This document shows positions 39,039-47,354 of a stretch of 64,000 nucleotides of DNA, in pieces (position 1 is the stretch's first letter; the number at the start of each line of letters is the position of its first letter). Source of the DNA: an uncultured Pelagibacteraceae bacterium (GTDB lineage Bacteria > Pseudomonadota > Alphaproteobacteria > Pelagibacterales > Pelagibacteraceae); contig CACBTT010000005.1 of the NCBI GenBank assembly GCA_902542235.1, positions 1 to 64,000 of the forward strand. The letters run 5' to 3'. The notes beneath the pieces are model-generated. The model did not search any database, was not told the origin of the DNA, and saw nothing but the letters and a program-made list of their open reading frames with translations. Made by a program: the position numbers and the translations under genes.

Positions 39039-39867
39039 TATCTTGCATTATTATCTCATGCTCTTTTATTGTAAGTTTCTTATCTTCTTTTACAAAATAT
39101 AATTTAATTAAATCGCCAATAGATAGCACTGTATGTAAGACTTTTCCCAAATTGTTTACATAAATTTTTCCTGATTTATTGAAATTTTCTAAGTTTTCTT
39201 TTTTTAAGATTTCATTTCCAATTTGTCTATATACTCGTCTTGCAACCAAAATTGAAAATCTTAAAAAGAATGGAATTTTTTTAATTGATATAAACGAATT
39301 ATTATAAAATTTGTCAGCAATTTTTAGAATTCTTTTAATTTCATCAAAATTTTTTTTTATATAAAACCTATTATTGCTTTCATCTTCAATAACATCTCTT
39401 GAAATATTAGTTAATTGCATTGCAATACCCAAGTCAATTGCTCCTAAAAGTGCTGATCTTTCTTTGACATTTAAAATTTTTGCCATCATTAATCCAACTG
39501 TTCCAGCCACTCTATATGAATAAACATATAGATCTTTGTCAGTGTTGATTTCTACTTTTGATTTTATATCAGCCTCGACGCCATCGAATAAATCATCAAT
39601 TATTTTTTGTGATATTCCAAATTTATTTATTAAAGACCACATATTTTTAATTATTTGGTTATTTTCATTTTTTAATTTGAAATCTTCTTTGAAATTATTG
39701 AAATTTTTTAATTTCGTATCAAGTTCACCTTTTTCATCTGCTATATTGTCTATGTATCTACAAAAATCGTACAAATTAGAGCAATCAGAGTAGACTTGTT
39801 TTGGTAAAAAGAAACCTGCCCAATTAAAAGATTTAGCGTATATCGACAAATAATTTTGTTCATTCAT
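39016..39867 (-). CDS. crtB: Phytoene synthase
   Basis: A 283-residue squalene/phytoene synthase. The aspartate-rich metal motifs are in LYDFCRYIDNIADEKGE near residues 32-48 and LTNISRDVIEDESNNRFY near 152-169; FNWAGFFLPK near the start and VAGTVGLMMAKIL near 128-140 also fit. It condenses two GGPP into phytoene. GGPP synthase (crtE) is not present in this window. Between crtI (1-bp overlap) and crtY (23-bp overlap). Confidence 0.95.
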   Translation of the reverse strand: MNEQNYLSIYAKSFNWAGFFLPKQVYSDCSNLYDFCRYIDNIADEKGELDTKLKNFNNFKEDFKLKNENNQIIKNMWSLINKFGISQKIIDDLFDGVEADIKSKVEINTDKDLYVYSYRVAGTVGLMMAKILNVKERSALLGAIDLGIAMQLTNISRDVIEDESNNRFYIKKNFDEIKRILKIADKFYNNSFISIKKIPFFLRFSILVARRVYRQIGNEILKKENLENFNKSGKIYVNNLGKVLHTVLSIGDLIKLYFVKEDKKLTIKEHEIIMQDIEYNERF

Positions 39868-41324
39868 TACAAAATTTTATCTAAGACCTTTGCGGATGAT
39901 AGGACCCCTGGAACACCAGCTCCAGGATGAGTGCCCGCTCCAACAAAATATAAACCCTCATAAACCTCAGATTTATTATGAAATCTAAAGTATGCTGATT
40001 GAGAAAATTTTGGCTGAATTGAAAAACCAGAGCCATATTTTGTGTTTAATTCATTCTCAAAATAATCAGGAGTTAAATAAAAATCATCTACAATATTTTC
40101 TCTTAAGTTAGGTAATAAACTTTTTTCCATTTTATCTATCACAAGTTTTTTTAGCTTCTCACCTTCGATTGACCAGTTTATTCCTGATTTATTATTAGGT
40201 ACAGGCACTAATACATAAAAGCAATCATGGTCTTTTGGTGCCATACTCGAGTCAGTCGCGGTAGGCCTATGTAGGTAATAGCTTATATCGTTATTTAATT
40301 TTTTGTTTACAAATATGTCATCCAAGTGTTCTTTGTACTTATCACCAAACTTTATAGTATGATGTTCAACGTTTTGATATTTTTTTTTTGTTCCAAAATA
40401 ATAAACAAACAATCCCATTGAATATTCCATTCTATTAATCTTCCAATTAAATAAGGTGTTATATTTTTGATTATTTAGCATTTTTGAATAAACACCGGGA
40501 GGATCTGCATTACAAACTACGTTATCTGCTTTAATTTCCTCATCTTCACTTGTCACAACCCCGACAACTCTTTTATTTTCTGTAAGCAAGTTTTTAACTT
40601 CTTTACCTTTAATAATTGTAACATCTTCTTCTAACATCAATTTCTCAAAACCTTTTATGATTTGTCCCGTTCCACCCATAGAATAATGAATTCCCCATTT
40701 TTTTTCTAAATACAAAATTAATCCATATATTGAGGTTGTAGTAAAAGGGTTTCCACCCACCAATAATGGGTGCATACTAAATAGCCTTCTTAGTTTTTCA
40801 TTTTCAATAAAACCACTAACCAAAGAATAAACAGATTTATAACTTTTTAAACTTAGCAATGCAGGAATTTGCTTAAACATAAATGAAGGTTTATCAAATG
40901 GCACATCTGATAATTCTGAATAACCCTTATCAAATATTTTTTTTGTAAATTTAAGTAAATTTCTGTAACCCACAACGTCTTTATGGTTGATTAATGCAAT
41001 TTGCTCTTCCATTTTCTTTTCATCTGCTGAATAATCGAAATGGCTTCCATCTTCAAAAACAAATCTGTACCAAGTATCCAAATCTTTTATTTTTATGTAA
41101 TCATCTGGATTTTTATTAAAAAGTTTAAAAATTTCATAAATTAAATAAGGAGCAGTTATTACAGTTGGTCCACCATCATAAGTAAACCCATTACTTTTAA
41201 ATACTCTGGCTCTTCCACCTAAATCTTTTTGTTTTTCAATTAAAGTAACTTTATGACCTTTTGCCCGAAGTCTAAGAGCTGCTGCTATGCCACCAAAACC
41301 TGATCCAATTACAATCGAATTCAT
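39867..41324 (-). CDS. crtI: Phytoene desaturase
   Basis: A 485-residue CrtI-type desaturase. The FAD-binding N-terminus is VIGSGFGGIAAALRLRAKGH near residues 5-24 followed by EKQKDLGGRARVF; TYDGGPTVITAPYL near 53-66, GMFVYYFG-like SMGLFVYYFGTKK near 303-315, and the C-terminal FVGAGTHPGAGVPGVLSSAKV near 459-479 are diagnostic. It converts phytoene to lycopene. First gene of the retinal cluster; it starts 48 bp after atpF on the same strand, with only a weak AT-rich inverted repeat between. Confidence 0.96.
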   Translation of the reverse strand: MNSIVIGSGFGGIAAALRLRAKGHKVTLIEKQKDLGGRARVFKSNGFTYDGGPTVITAPYLIYEIFKLFNKNPDDYIKIKDLDTWYRFVFEDGSHFDYSADEKKMEEQIALINHKDVVGYRNLLKFTKKIFDKGYSELSDVPFDKPSFMFKQIPALLSLKSYKSVYSLVSGFIENEKLRRLFSMHPLLVGGNPFTTTSIYGLILYLEKKWGIHYSMGGTGQIIKGFEKLMLEEDVTIIKGKEVKNLLTENKRVVGVVTSEDEEIKADNVVCNADPPGVYSKMLNNQKYNTLFNWKINRMEYSMGLFVYYFGTKKKYQNVEHHTIKFGDKYKEHLDDIFVNKKLNNDISYYLHRPTATDSSMAPKDHDCFYVLVPVPNNKSGINWSIEGEKLKKLVIDKMEKSLLPNLRENIVDDFYLTPDYFENELNTKYGSGFSIQPKFSQSAYFRFHNKSEVYEGLYFVGAGTHPGAGVPGVLSSAKVLDKIL

Positions 41325-41358
41325 ATTCCCTAATTTACATTATTTTTATAAAATTTGA

Positions 41359-41375
41359 TAAACTATCTTAGTTTA
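41359..41375 (-). other. AT-rich inverted repeat between atpF and crtI
   Basis: TAAACTA (41359-41365) and TAGTTTA (41369-41375) are perfect 7-bp arms with a 3-nt loop, starting in the atpF stop codon. The stem has only two GC pairs in total and is followed toward crtI by mixed A/T rather than a clean T run. It could lower read-through into crtI or stabilise the upstream mRNA; it is too weak to call a terminator. Confidence 0.35.
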
Positions 41376-41870
41376 AGAACTTATTTTCTTTAATTCTGTC
41401 TTTGTTTCTTCAAGATTTTTATTAAACAAATTGTCAAGTTTAGACTTATCGACAGATGTTGTAATAATTTTTTTCACAGATTCTACAGCAATGTTAATTG
41501 ATGTATCTTTAATTTCTTTAATGGCATTATCCTTCATTTGAGAGATTTTAGTCTCTGCTAGACTTTTCTTTAGTTCAGCTGATTTATGAAATTTGTCATT
41601 CATTTCAATCACAAATCTTTCAGTTTCATCTTTTGACTGGTGCATAATCTTTTCACTCTCAATTTTTGCAGTATCTAGCTTCTTTTGCGCCTCATCCAAT
41701 AGTCTTTTAGATTCAGCTCGGAGTTTTTCACTTTCATCAATTTCATTTTTGATATCAGTAATCATTTTGCTCAATAAATTATTAATATTTTGCGGAACTT
41801 TTAAATAAATTAGCGCTCCAAAAAATATTACAAAAGAAACTGCTACCCAAAATGTTGCATCAAATGCCAT
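41373..41870 (-). CDS. atpF: ATP synthase F0 subunit b
   Basis: I use the ATG at 41870 (MAFDATFWVAVSFVIFFG), the normal N-terminus of alphaproteobacterial subunit b; the longer frame from 41906 adds a basic stretch inside the upstream gene. The protein is 165 residues: one membrane helix (about 6-24) and a long charged coiled coil (KLRAESKRLLDEAQKKLDTA). It forms the peripheral stalk with b' and links F0 to F1. Overlaps atpG by 11 bp. Confidence 0.9.
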   Translation of the reverse strand: MAFDATFWVAVSFVIFFGALIYLKVPQNINNLLSKMITDIKNEIDESEKLRAESKRLLDEAQKKLDTAKIESEKIMHQSKDETERFVIEMNDKFHKSAELKKSLAETKISQMKDNAIKEIKDTSINIAVESVKKIITTSVDKSKLDNLFNKNLEETKTELKKISS

Positions 41871-42450
41871 TATGTTTTTCCATTTCTTTTTTAGAAAGAT
41901 CTTCAACTATGGCTGAAAGACTACTTTTATTTATATCTTCACCAATTAATTTTTTAACTAGATCGGAGGATGTCTCAATTGCAATTTTAGTAATTTTCTC
42001 TTGAGAAGTTTTTTTAAATTGGTCTATTTCTTCTTCAGCTTTTATTATTTCTTTTTCAATATCCTTTTCTAAAGATAATCTTTTATTGTTTATATCGTCC
42101 AAAACTTTTTGTCTTTCACTATTAAAGAAGTTTTTTGCTTCGACTTTTGTATCATTGATAATTTTATCAAATTCTTTAACTTTTTTTTCAGTTTCTTCCC
42201 GTTGCTTGTCTGCAGTTTCGATATTCTCTAAGATTTGTGATTTTCTGGTTTCAAGATTGTTACTAATCTTTGGTAGTATGAACTTAGATAAAATTATAAA
42301 TAATAATCCAAAAGTAAGTACTAACCAAAAAATTTGAGATATCCAAAACTCGGGATTAAGCTGGGGCATACCTCCACTCTCAGCGCTTTGAGCGCTATAA
42401 GTAAAGATAAGACTTAAAGCTAGAAATTGAAAAATTATCTTTTTCAACAT
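41860..42450 (-). CDS. atpG: ATP synthase F0 subunit b'
   Basis: A 196-residue protein with a signal-like N-terminal hydrophobic stretch (about 1-22), GGMPQLNPEFWISQIFWLVLTFGLLFIILS near residues 26-55 as the true membrane helix, then a long coiled coil. The MPQLNPEFW..QIFWL pattern is typical of b' in alphaproteobacteria and photosynthetic organisms. It pairs with atpF as a b-b' stalk dimer. The hydrophobic leader looks like a cleavable signal peptide (AQSAES), a feature of alphaproteobacterial b'. Confidence 0.92.
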   Translation of the reverse strand: MLKKIIFQFLALSLIFTYSAQSAESGGMPQLNPEFWISQIFWLVLTFGLLFIILSKFILPKISNNLETRKSQILENIETADKQREETEKKVKEFDKIINDTKVEAKNFFNSERQKVLDDINNKRLSLEKDIEKEIIKAEEEIDQFKKTSQEKITKIAIETSSDLVKKLIGEDINKSSLSAIVEDLSKKEMEKHNGI

Positions 42451-42453
42451 TAA

Positions 42454-42681
42454 TTAAAACGCGAAAAGAATAATTAATGCAACAACTAATCCAAATAAAC
42501 CAGTCGCTTCCGCTAATGCAAAGCCTAATAGCAAGTTTGGAAACTGCTTTTGAGCTGCGGATGGATTTCTCATTGCACCTGAAAGATAATTTCCAAAAAT
42601 TATCCCAATTCCAACTCCTGCACCTGCAAGCGCAATTGCTGCTAGTCCTGCTCCTATCATTTTTGCTGCTTCTAATTCCAT
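42454..42681 (-). CDS. atpE: ATP synthase F0 subunit c
   Basis: A 75-residue two-helix proteolipid. Helix 1 is GAGLAAIALAGAGVGIGIIFG near residues 10-30, the polar loop has RNPSAAQKQ near 38-46, and helix 2 carries the ion-binding glutamate in GFALAEATGLFGLV near 53-66. There is no glutamine/serine sodium signature, so protons are the likely coupling ion. It has a near-perfect ribosome site. Between atpB and atpG. Confidence 0.97.
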   Translation of the reverse strand: MELEAAKMIGAGLAAIALAGAGVGIGIIFGNYLSGAMRNPSAAQKQFPNLLLGFALAEATGLFGLVVALIILFAF

Positions 42682-42686
42682 TATAT

Positions 42687-42693
42687 CCTCCTT
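42687..42693 (-). promoter_or_regulatory. Strong Shine-Dalgarno site of atpE
   Basis: AAGGAGG lies 5 nt before the atpE ATG, the best ribosome site I see in the block. Subunit c is needed in many copies per complex, so extra translation of this gene within a shared transcript is expected. Confidence 0.75.
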
Positions 42694-42700
42694 ATGTTAA

Positions 42701-43432
42701 TTAATGGTGTAAATTTAATGCATCATTCAAATAGATACATGTTAAAATTGCAAATACATATGCTTGAAGAAAAGCAACTAATATCTCCAAACCTGTTAAT
42801 GCAACTGAAAAACCCAGTGGTAGCCAGCCCCCAACAATTCCTAAGCTAACTACGAAACCTCCAAAAACTTTCATCATCGTATGGCCTGCCATCATATTTG
42901 CAAACAATCTAACTGATAAACTAATTGGTCTACTTAAGTATGAAATTATTTCTATAACAACTATTAATGGCAATAAAACCATTGGAACTCCACTTGGCAC
43001 AAAAAGTTTTAAGTATCCAAGTCCATGTTTAATAAATCCAATTATTGTTACTCCTATAAATATAAATGCTGCTAATACAAAAGTTACAATGATGTGGCTA
43101 GTGACAGTAAAAGAGTAAGGTATCATCCCAAACATGTTACAAAATAAAACAAACATGAATAAAGAAAATATGAAAGAAAAGTAAGGCTTAGCTTTCGATC
43201 CAGCTGTATCACTTATCATTTTTGAAATAAAAGAGTAACTGAGTTCCGCAAGTAATTGAATTTTATTTGGTATGATAGATCTCTTCGTGCCTAAATTAAA
43301 AATAATTAATATTGCCAGTGAACTTATGATCATAAACAAGCTCGCGTTTGTGAACGAAATATCTATGTTATTTATTTTAATTTCTGGGCCAATTCGGTAA
43401 ACGTTGAATTGGTACATTGGATTTGCTGCCAT
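42701..43432 (-). CDS. atpB: ATP synthase F0 subunit a
   Basis: A 243-residue membrane protein with five or six helices. The essential arginine is in ISLSVRLFANMMAGHTMMKV near residues 170-189; NPMYQFNVYRI at the start and FLQAYVFAILTCIYLNDAL near 221-239 are typical of alphaproteobacterial subunit a. It forms the proton half-channels against the c ring. Between atpI (7-bp gap) and atpE. Confidence 0.97.
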   Translation of the reverse strand: MAANPMYQFNVYRIGPEIKINNIDISFTNASLFMIISSLAILIIFNLGTKRSIIPNKIQLLAELSYSFISKMISDTAGSKAKPYFSFIFSLFMFVLFCNMFGMIPYSFTVTSHIIVTFVLAAFIFIGVTIIGFIKHGLGYLKLFVPSGVPMVLLPLIVVIEIISYLSRPISLSVRLFANMMAGHTMMKVFGGFVVSLGIVGGWLPLGFSVALTGLEILVAFLQAYVFAILTCIYLNDALNLHH

Positions 43433-43439
43433 TTTCCTA

Positions 43440-43715
43440 CTATTTTTGCATTTTTTTTGCTGATCTAATAACGTTCATAATTCCAGCTACTACACCAATA
43501 AAAAAAAATATTAAAATTAACCAGGGTTTAGTACCAAACCAATTGTCTAAAATAAACCCAATAATTGTCCCAACAGCCACTGCAGATACCAATTCCGTGC
43601 TCATTTTGAAGGCTGATCCCATACTTGAGCCTTTATTTTCCTTTTCAGATTTTTTGTCTTTATCGGTTTTATTTTTTGCAATTTTTAGGCGAGTTTTAAA
43701 CTGGTCTTCATCCAT
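43440..43715 (-). CDS. atpI: ATP synthase accessory protein AtpI/AtpZ
   Basis: A 91-residue protein with a charged N-terminus (KTDKDKKSEKENKGSS) and two membrane helices: VSAVAVGTIIGFILDNWFGT near residues 44-63 and PWLILIFFFIGVVAGIMNVI near 65-84. This matches the AtpI/AtpZ family that precedes atpB in F0 operons; proposed roles are c-ring assembly or Mg2+ uptake. Starts 2 bp after the smc stop. Confidence 0.88.
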   Translation of the reverse strand: MDEDQFKTRLKIAKNKTDKDKKSEKENKGSSMGSAFKMSTELVSAVAVGTIIGFILDNWFGTKPWLILIFFFIGVVAGIMNVIRSAKKMQK

Positions 43716-43717
43716 TA

Positions 43718-46291
43718 TTAAGCAACCATACTCTCTGCTTTTTGAAGATCTACAGCAACTAGTTGGCTAATTCCTTTTTCTGGCATTGTTACGCCGTATA
43801 GTCTGTCCATTTTAGACATGGTTAGAGCGTGGTGAGTTACAATAATAAATCTTGTAGATGTAATTTTAGTTAGTTCCGTCAAAAGATTGCAAAATCTTGT
43901 TACATTCGCATCATCTAGAGGTGCGTCTACTTCATCGAGAACACATATTGGAGCTGGATTAGTAAGAAACACTGCAAAGATTAAAGATAAAGCAGTCAGG
44001 GCTTGTTCACCTCCAGATAATAAAGTTATTGATTGCAATCTTTTTCCTGGTGGACTTACCAACATTTCTAATCCTGCATCTAAAGGATCATCAGAGTCTA
44101 CTAGTTCTAGTTTTGCACTACCTCCATTAAATAGTTTGGTATAAACTTCATTGAACTTTCTATTCACTTTTTCAAAAGCATCTAGAAGTCTTTCCCTACC
44201 TTTCTGATTGAGTTCAGTAATACTTTCTTTCAACTTTATAATTGCAGTTACTAAATCTTGTCTATCTTTTTCCATTTTCTTAATTTCATCTTCATATTTT
44301 GAAGTCTCTTCGTCTGCTCTTAAGTTAACTGAGCCTAATTTTTCTCTTTCTCTTTTTTTTTCATCAAGCAATTCCTCTTGTGTTACTGTATCTGGATATT
44401 CAGATGCATCTTTTAAATTTGAAAAATTAAGTATCTCCTCTTCTTTTAAATTAAGTTCTGTTGATACTCTTTCTAACAAATCATTTCTTCTTTTATTCAA
44501 ACCATCGATTGTTGCTCCAGAGCTTGCTTTTCGCTCTCTTATTTCAATAGACTCTTCCTTTGTTGTATTAAGATTGCTTCTTAATTCGTTAATCTCTTTA
44601 TCTAGTTCATCTATTAATATTTCATTATCACTTTTTTCCTTTTCAGAAATTCTTAAACTTTCAGATATTTGTCCTTTTCTTTCAGCTTGTGTTTGAGGTT
44701 GTTTTTCTAGGCTATCTAATTTTTTTTGTTGAGTATCTTTTCTACTATTTAATTCATTAATCATTTTTTCAGAATTTACCAATAAGTTTTTCCAACTTTC
44801 TATTTCTTGGTCAATTATTTTAATTCTTTCACTTCTCTTAATTGATTCTTTTTTAATATTTTGATTTGTACTAAATGCTTCAGCGTATTCTTCTTGTAGA
44901 CTTTTGATTTCTTCGTTTTTCTTAGTTACTGTTATCGCTAAATCGTTGTCATACATTTCATTAATTTTCATTTTTAAAAATGAAAGATTTATTTTGCATT
45001 CATCTATTAAATTAGTTGCACCATTAATGTTGTTCTCTGATAGCATTTCTTTTGCTTTTTCTAATTGCTCACTTGCTAAATCGATAGTTTCTGAGTTCTT
45101 TTTTAGAGTATCAAGATTTAAATTTTCTAGTATTCTTTCTAATTTATCTTGCTCATCTTTTAATTTACTTTTTGCATTTACAAGATCTAAACCGGACAGT
45201 TTTTCAGTTTCATAATATTTTGAGTCAACTGTAATTAAATTTTCTTTTTCTTCTCTAAGTCTTTTTTCATTAGAGTTTGCATCAATGATTATGCTTTTTT
45301 CTCTAACAATATCTTCATCTATTACACTTAAAGCCTTTCTAATTGATTGTATTTCATCATTAACCCTGTCTTTTTCTTCATCTAAGCTCTTTAACTCTAA
45401 ATTTAATCTTTGTATTTTTGACAAGTTTTCTTGATTTTTTTCTCTTATAGGATTTACATTTTTATTCTTTTCAATAATTTTCATGCTTAAATCCTCTAAT
45501 TTATCATTGAAGGATTTAACTTGATCATCAGCCTCATTATTGATCTCGTTTTCTACTTTAATTTCATTATCAATTTCTAAAAGACGTAAATAATATAAAC
45601 CTGCCTCAACTTTTTTTATTTCTTCAGAAATAGATTTATATTTTGCAGCCTCTTCAGCTTGCTTTTGCAAATTTGCTAATTGTCTTTCCTGTTGTCTTCT
45701 TAATTCATCTGCCCTTTTTAAATTATTTTCTGCTGCGCCTAATCGCAATTCTGCTTCGTGTCTTCTAACATGTAAACCTGCTATACCAGCTGCTTCTTCT
45801 AAGATAGCTCTTCGATCAGAAGGTTTTGCCGTGACCAATGCTCCAATTCTACCTTGACTAATAATCGAAGGTGAATGAGCACCTGTTGATAAGTCTGCAA
45901 AGAACATCTGAGCATCCTTAGCTCTAACTTCTTTCCCATTTATATAAAATTTTGAGCCTTTATCTTTTTCTATTTTTCTTCTTATTTCAATTTCATCGAG
46001 CTCATTATATTGTAGAGGACCATCTTTATTGTCATTTGATAAGCTTACTAAAACTTCTGCAATATTTTTTGATGGTTTGTTTGAAGTTCCGGAAAATATA
46101 ACGTCTTCCATTCCTGAACCTCTCATACTTTTCGCTGATGTCTCACCCATACACCATCGCAACGACTCCACTATATTTGATTTGCCACAACCGTTTGGAC
46201 CAACTATCCCAGTTAAACCTTCTTCAATCAGGAAATTAGTTTTTTCAGCAAAAGACTTAAATCCATTTAATTGGATTTTTTTAAATTCCAT
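43718..46291 (-). CDS. smc: Chromosome segregation protein SMC, short form
   Basis: An 857-residue SMC, far shorter than the usual 1100-1200. The N-terminal head has GFKSFAEKT and Walker A GPNGCGKS at residues 31-38; the Q-loop region shows ISQGRIGALVTAKPSDRRAILEEAAGI near 144-170. The C-terminal head has the signature TLLSGGEQALTALSLIFA and Walker B PICVLDEVDAPLDD, with the H-loop in IVTHHALTMSKMD. In between lies continuous charged coiled coil; I cannot find the globular SMC hinge. It organises the chromosome. No scpA or scpB is nearby. Between the dsbA-like gene and atpI. Confidence 0.93.
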   Translation of the reverse strand: MEFKKIQLNGFKSFAEKTNFLIEEGLTGIVGPNGCGKSNIVESLRWCMGETSAKSMRGSGMEDVIFSGTSNKPSKNIAEVLVSLSNDNKDGPLQYNELDEIEIRRKIEKDKGSKFYINGKEVRAKDAQMFFADLSTGAHSPSIISQGRIGALVTAKPSDRRAILEEAAGIAGLHVRRHEAELRLGAAENNLKRADELRRQQERQLANLQKQAEEAAKYKSISEEIKKVEAGLYYLRLLEIDNEIKVENEINNEADDQVKSFNDKLEDLSMKIIEKNKNVNPIREKNQENLSKIQRLNLELKSLDEEKDRVNDEIQSIRKALSVIDEDIVREKSIIIDANSNEKRLREEKENLITVDSKYYETEKLSGLDLVNAKSKLKDEQDKLERILENLNLDTLKKNSETIDLASEQLEKAKEMLSENNINGATNLIDECKINLSFLKMKINEMYDNDLAITVTKKNEEIKSLQEEYAEAFSTNQNIKKESIKRSERIKIIDQEIESWKNLLVNSEKMINELNSRKDTQQKKLDSLEKQPQTQAERKGQISESLRISEKEKSDNEILIDELDKEINELRSNLNTTKEESIEIRERKASSGATIDGLNKRRNDLLERVSTELNLKEEEILNFSNLKDASEYPDTVTQEELLDEKKREREKLGSVNLRADEETSKYEDEIKKMEKDRQDLVTAIIKLKESITELNQKGRERLLDAFEKVNRKFNEVYTKLFNGGSAKLELVDSDDPLDAGLEMLVSPPGKRLQSITLLSGGEQALTALSLIFAVFLTNPAPICVLDEVDAPLDDANVTRFCNLLTELTKITSTRFIIVTHHALTMSKMDRLYGVTMPEKGISQLVAVDLQKAESMVA

Positions 46292-46299
46292 TCACTGAC

Positions 46300-46875
46300 T
46301 TATATCAGTTTTTCAATGTATTTTTTTAATTTTTTGTAGTTTGAGTGATTTTCAAACTTTTTTCCGTTAATTATGACTGTAGGAGTAGCATTCACTTTAT
46401 ACTTTTTAACACCTTCGATTCGGTCTTCTAAAATATGATCCTCTATTTTTTTATCCGCCAAGCACTTATCAAAATCAAGATTATATTCAGTATTATCAAT
46501 AAATTTTTTCATTGCTTGATTTGCCTCTAATTCATTTCTTCCTTTTATCCACTTATCTTGATTTAAATATAAATGATGCAAAATTTCATGCTCACCATCA
46601 TTTCTACAATGCGCTAATTTAGTTGCATTAAATGCAATGATGTCTAATGGAAAGCTTTTAAATTCTATTGAAATCAATCCTTTATCAATAAAATCTTCTT
46701 TTAATTTAGGATATATATTTTTATGAAAATTTGCACAATGACTACAAGTTAAAGATTCAAAAACCATTAACTTAACTTTAGAGTCTGCACTTCCAACTAA
46801 AATTGGTTTAACTTCAGAATTAGCATTGATGAAATTAAAAAAAATTAAAATTGAGATAAAAATTATTTTTTTCAT
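46300..46875 (-). CDS. DsbA-like periplasmic thiol-disulfide protein
   Basis: A 191-residue exported thioredoxin-fold protein. The signal peptide is about residues 1-20 (MKKIIFISILIFFNFINANS). The active site is FESLTCSHCANFHKN near 34-48 (C-S-H-C), the DSBA/disulfide-interchange form; the cis-proline loop is VNATPTVIINGKKF near 162-175. It forms or reshuffles disulfides in exported proteins. It overlaps the dciA-like gene by 4 bp and precedes smc by 8 bp. The numerous cysteines of lyase 1 would be plausible clients, which is inference. Confidence 0.9.
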   Translation of the reverse strand: MKKIIFISILIFFNFINANSEVKPILVGSADSKVKLMVFESLTCSHCANFHKNIYPKLKEDFIDKGLISIEFKSFPLDIIAFNATKLAHCRNDGEHEILHHLYLNQDKWIKGRNELEANQAMKKFIDNTEYNLDFDKCLADKKIEDHILEDRIEGVKKYKVNATPTVIINGKKFENHSNYKKLKKYIEKLI

Positions 46876-47354
46876 TTTATTTTAAAATGTTTACTTAGCT
46901 CTAAAAGTGAATTTTTTATTTTGTCATTTTTAATATTATTTATGCTCTTTATATGTTTATTTTTTGTCGCATTAATAGCTGTATTTTTATGGCTTTCTTC
47001 AATTTTTCCGTCAAATGTATTCAATTTAATGTCATCTAAAACATGATAGCCAAAAAAAATATTAATTTTTTTTATTATTTCTTTTTTTGAATACTCAACG
47101 TCAACTTCATTTCCCCTCTTTACTAAAATATTTAAACGACTTCCCGATAACCTATTTGAACTTTTGTATGATTTAGGAAAGCTTACCTTAAATAAATCTT
47201 TACCTACTAAATATTTCCAATTGTCTAAAGTTTCATTATAAATTTTACCTTTTTTACTAATTATTCTTTTTGCTTCTGTGGGTAAAGTATCTTTAAAAGA
47301 TCTTAAACCTTGAATGGAATTATATCTCTGCTTAGTATTATGTTTTTGACTCAT
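46872..47354 (-). CDS. DUF721/DciA-like protein
   Basis: A 160-residue basic protein. KDTLPTEAKRIISKKGKIYNETLDNWKYLVG near residues 22-52 resembles the DUF721 opening, in which a helix with W..(I/V)VG is followed by strands (LNILVKRGNEVDVEYSKKEIIKKINIFFG near 73-101). DUF721 includes DciA, the helicase-loading factor of most bacteria lacking DnaC. The C-terminal tail is low-complexity and lysine/asparagine-rich. Its ATG touches the ATG of divergent mutY. Calling it DciA is tentative. Confidence 0.7.
   Translation of the reverse strand: MSQKHNTKQRYNSIQGLRSFKDTLPTEAKRIISKKGKIYNETLDNWKYLVGKDLFKVSFPKSYKSSNRLSGSRLNILVKRGNEVDVEYSKKEIIKKINIFFGYHVLDDIKLNTFDGKIEESHKNTAINATKNKHIKSINNIKNDKIKNSLLELSKHFKIK

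Noticed and set aside
41359-41375. Intrinsic terminator between atpF and crtI
   Set aside because: The stem has nearly no GC pairs and lacks a proper T run, so it is kept only as an AT-rich inverted repeat.
41871-41906. Longer start for atpF
   Set aside because: Adds a basic stretch within atpG; the typical subunit b start MAFDATFWVAV lies at 41870.
44208-44696. 162-residue serine-rich open frame opposite smc
   Set aside because: A mirror of the charged coiled-coil codons of smc; serine/phenylalanine-rich antisense frames are expected there.
47310-47354. Longer start for mutY
   Set aside because: It would overlap the divergent dciA-like gene, and the extra residues do not match MutY.
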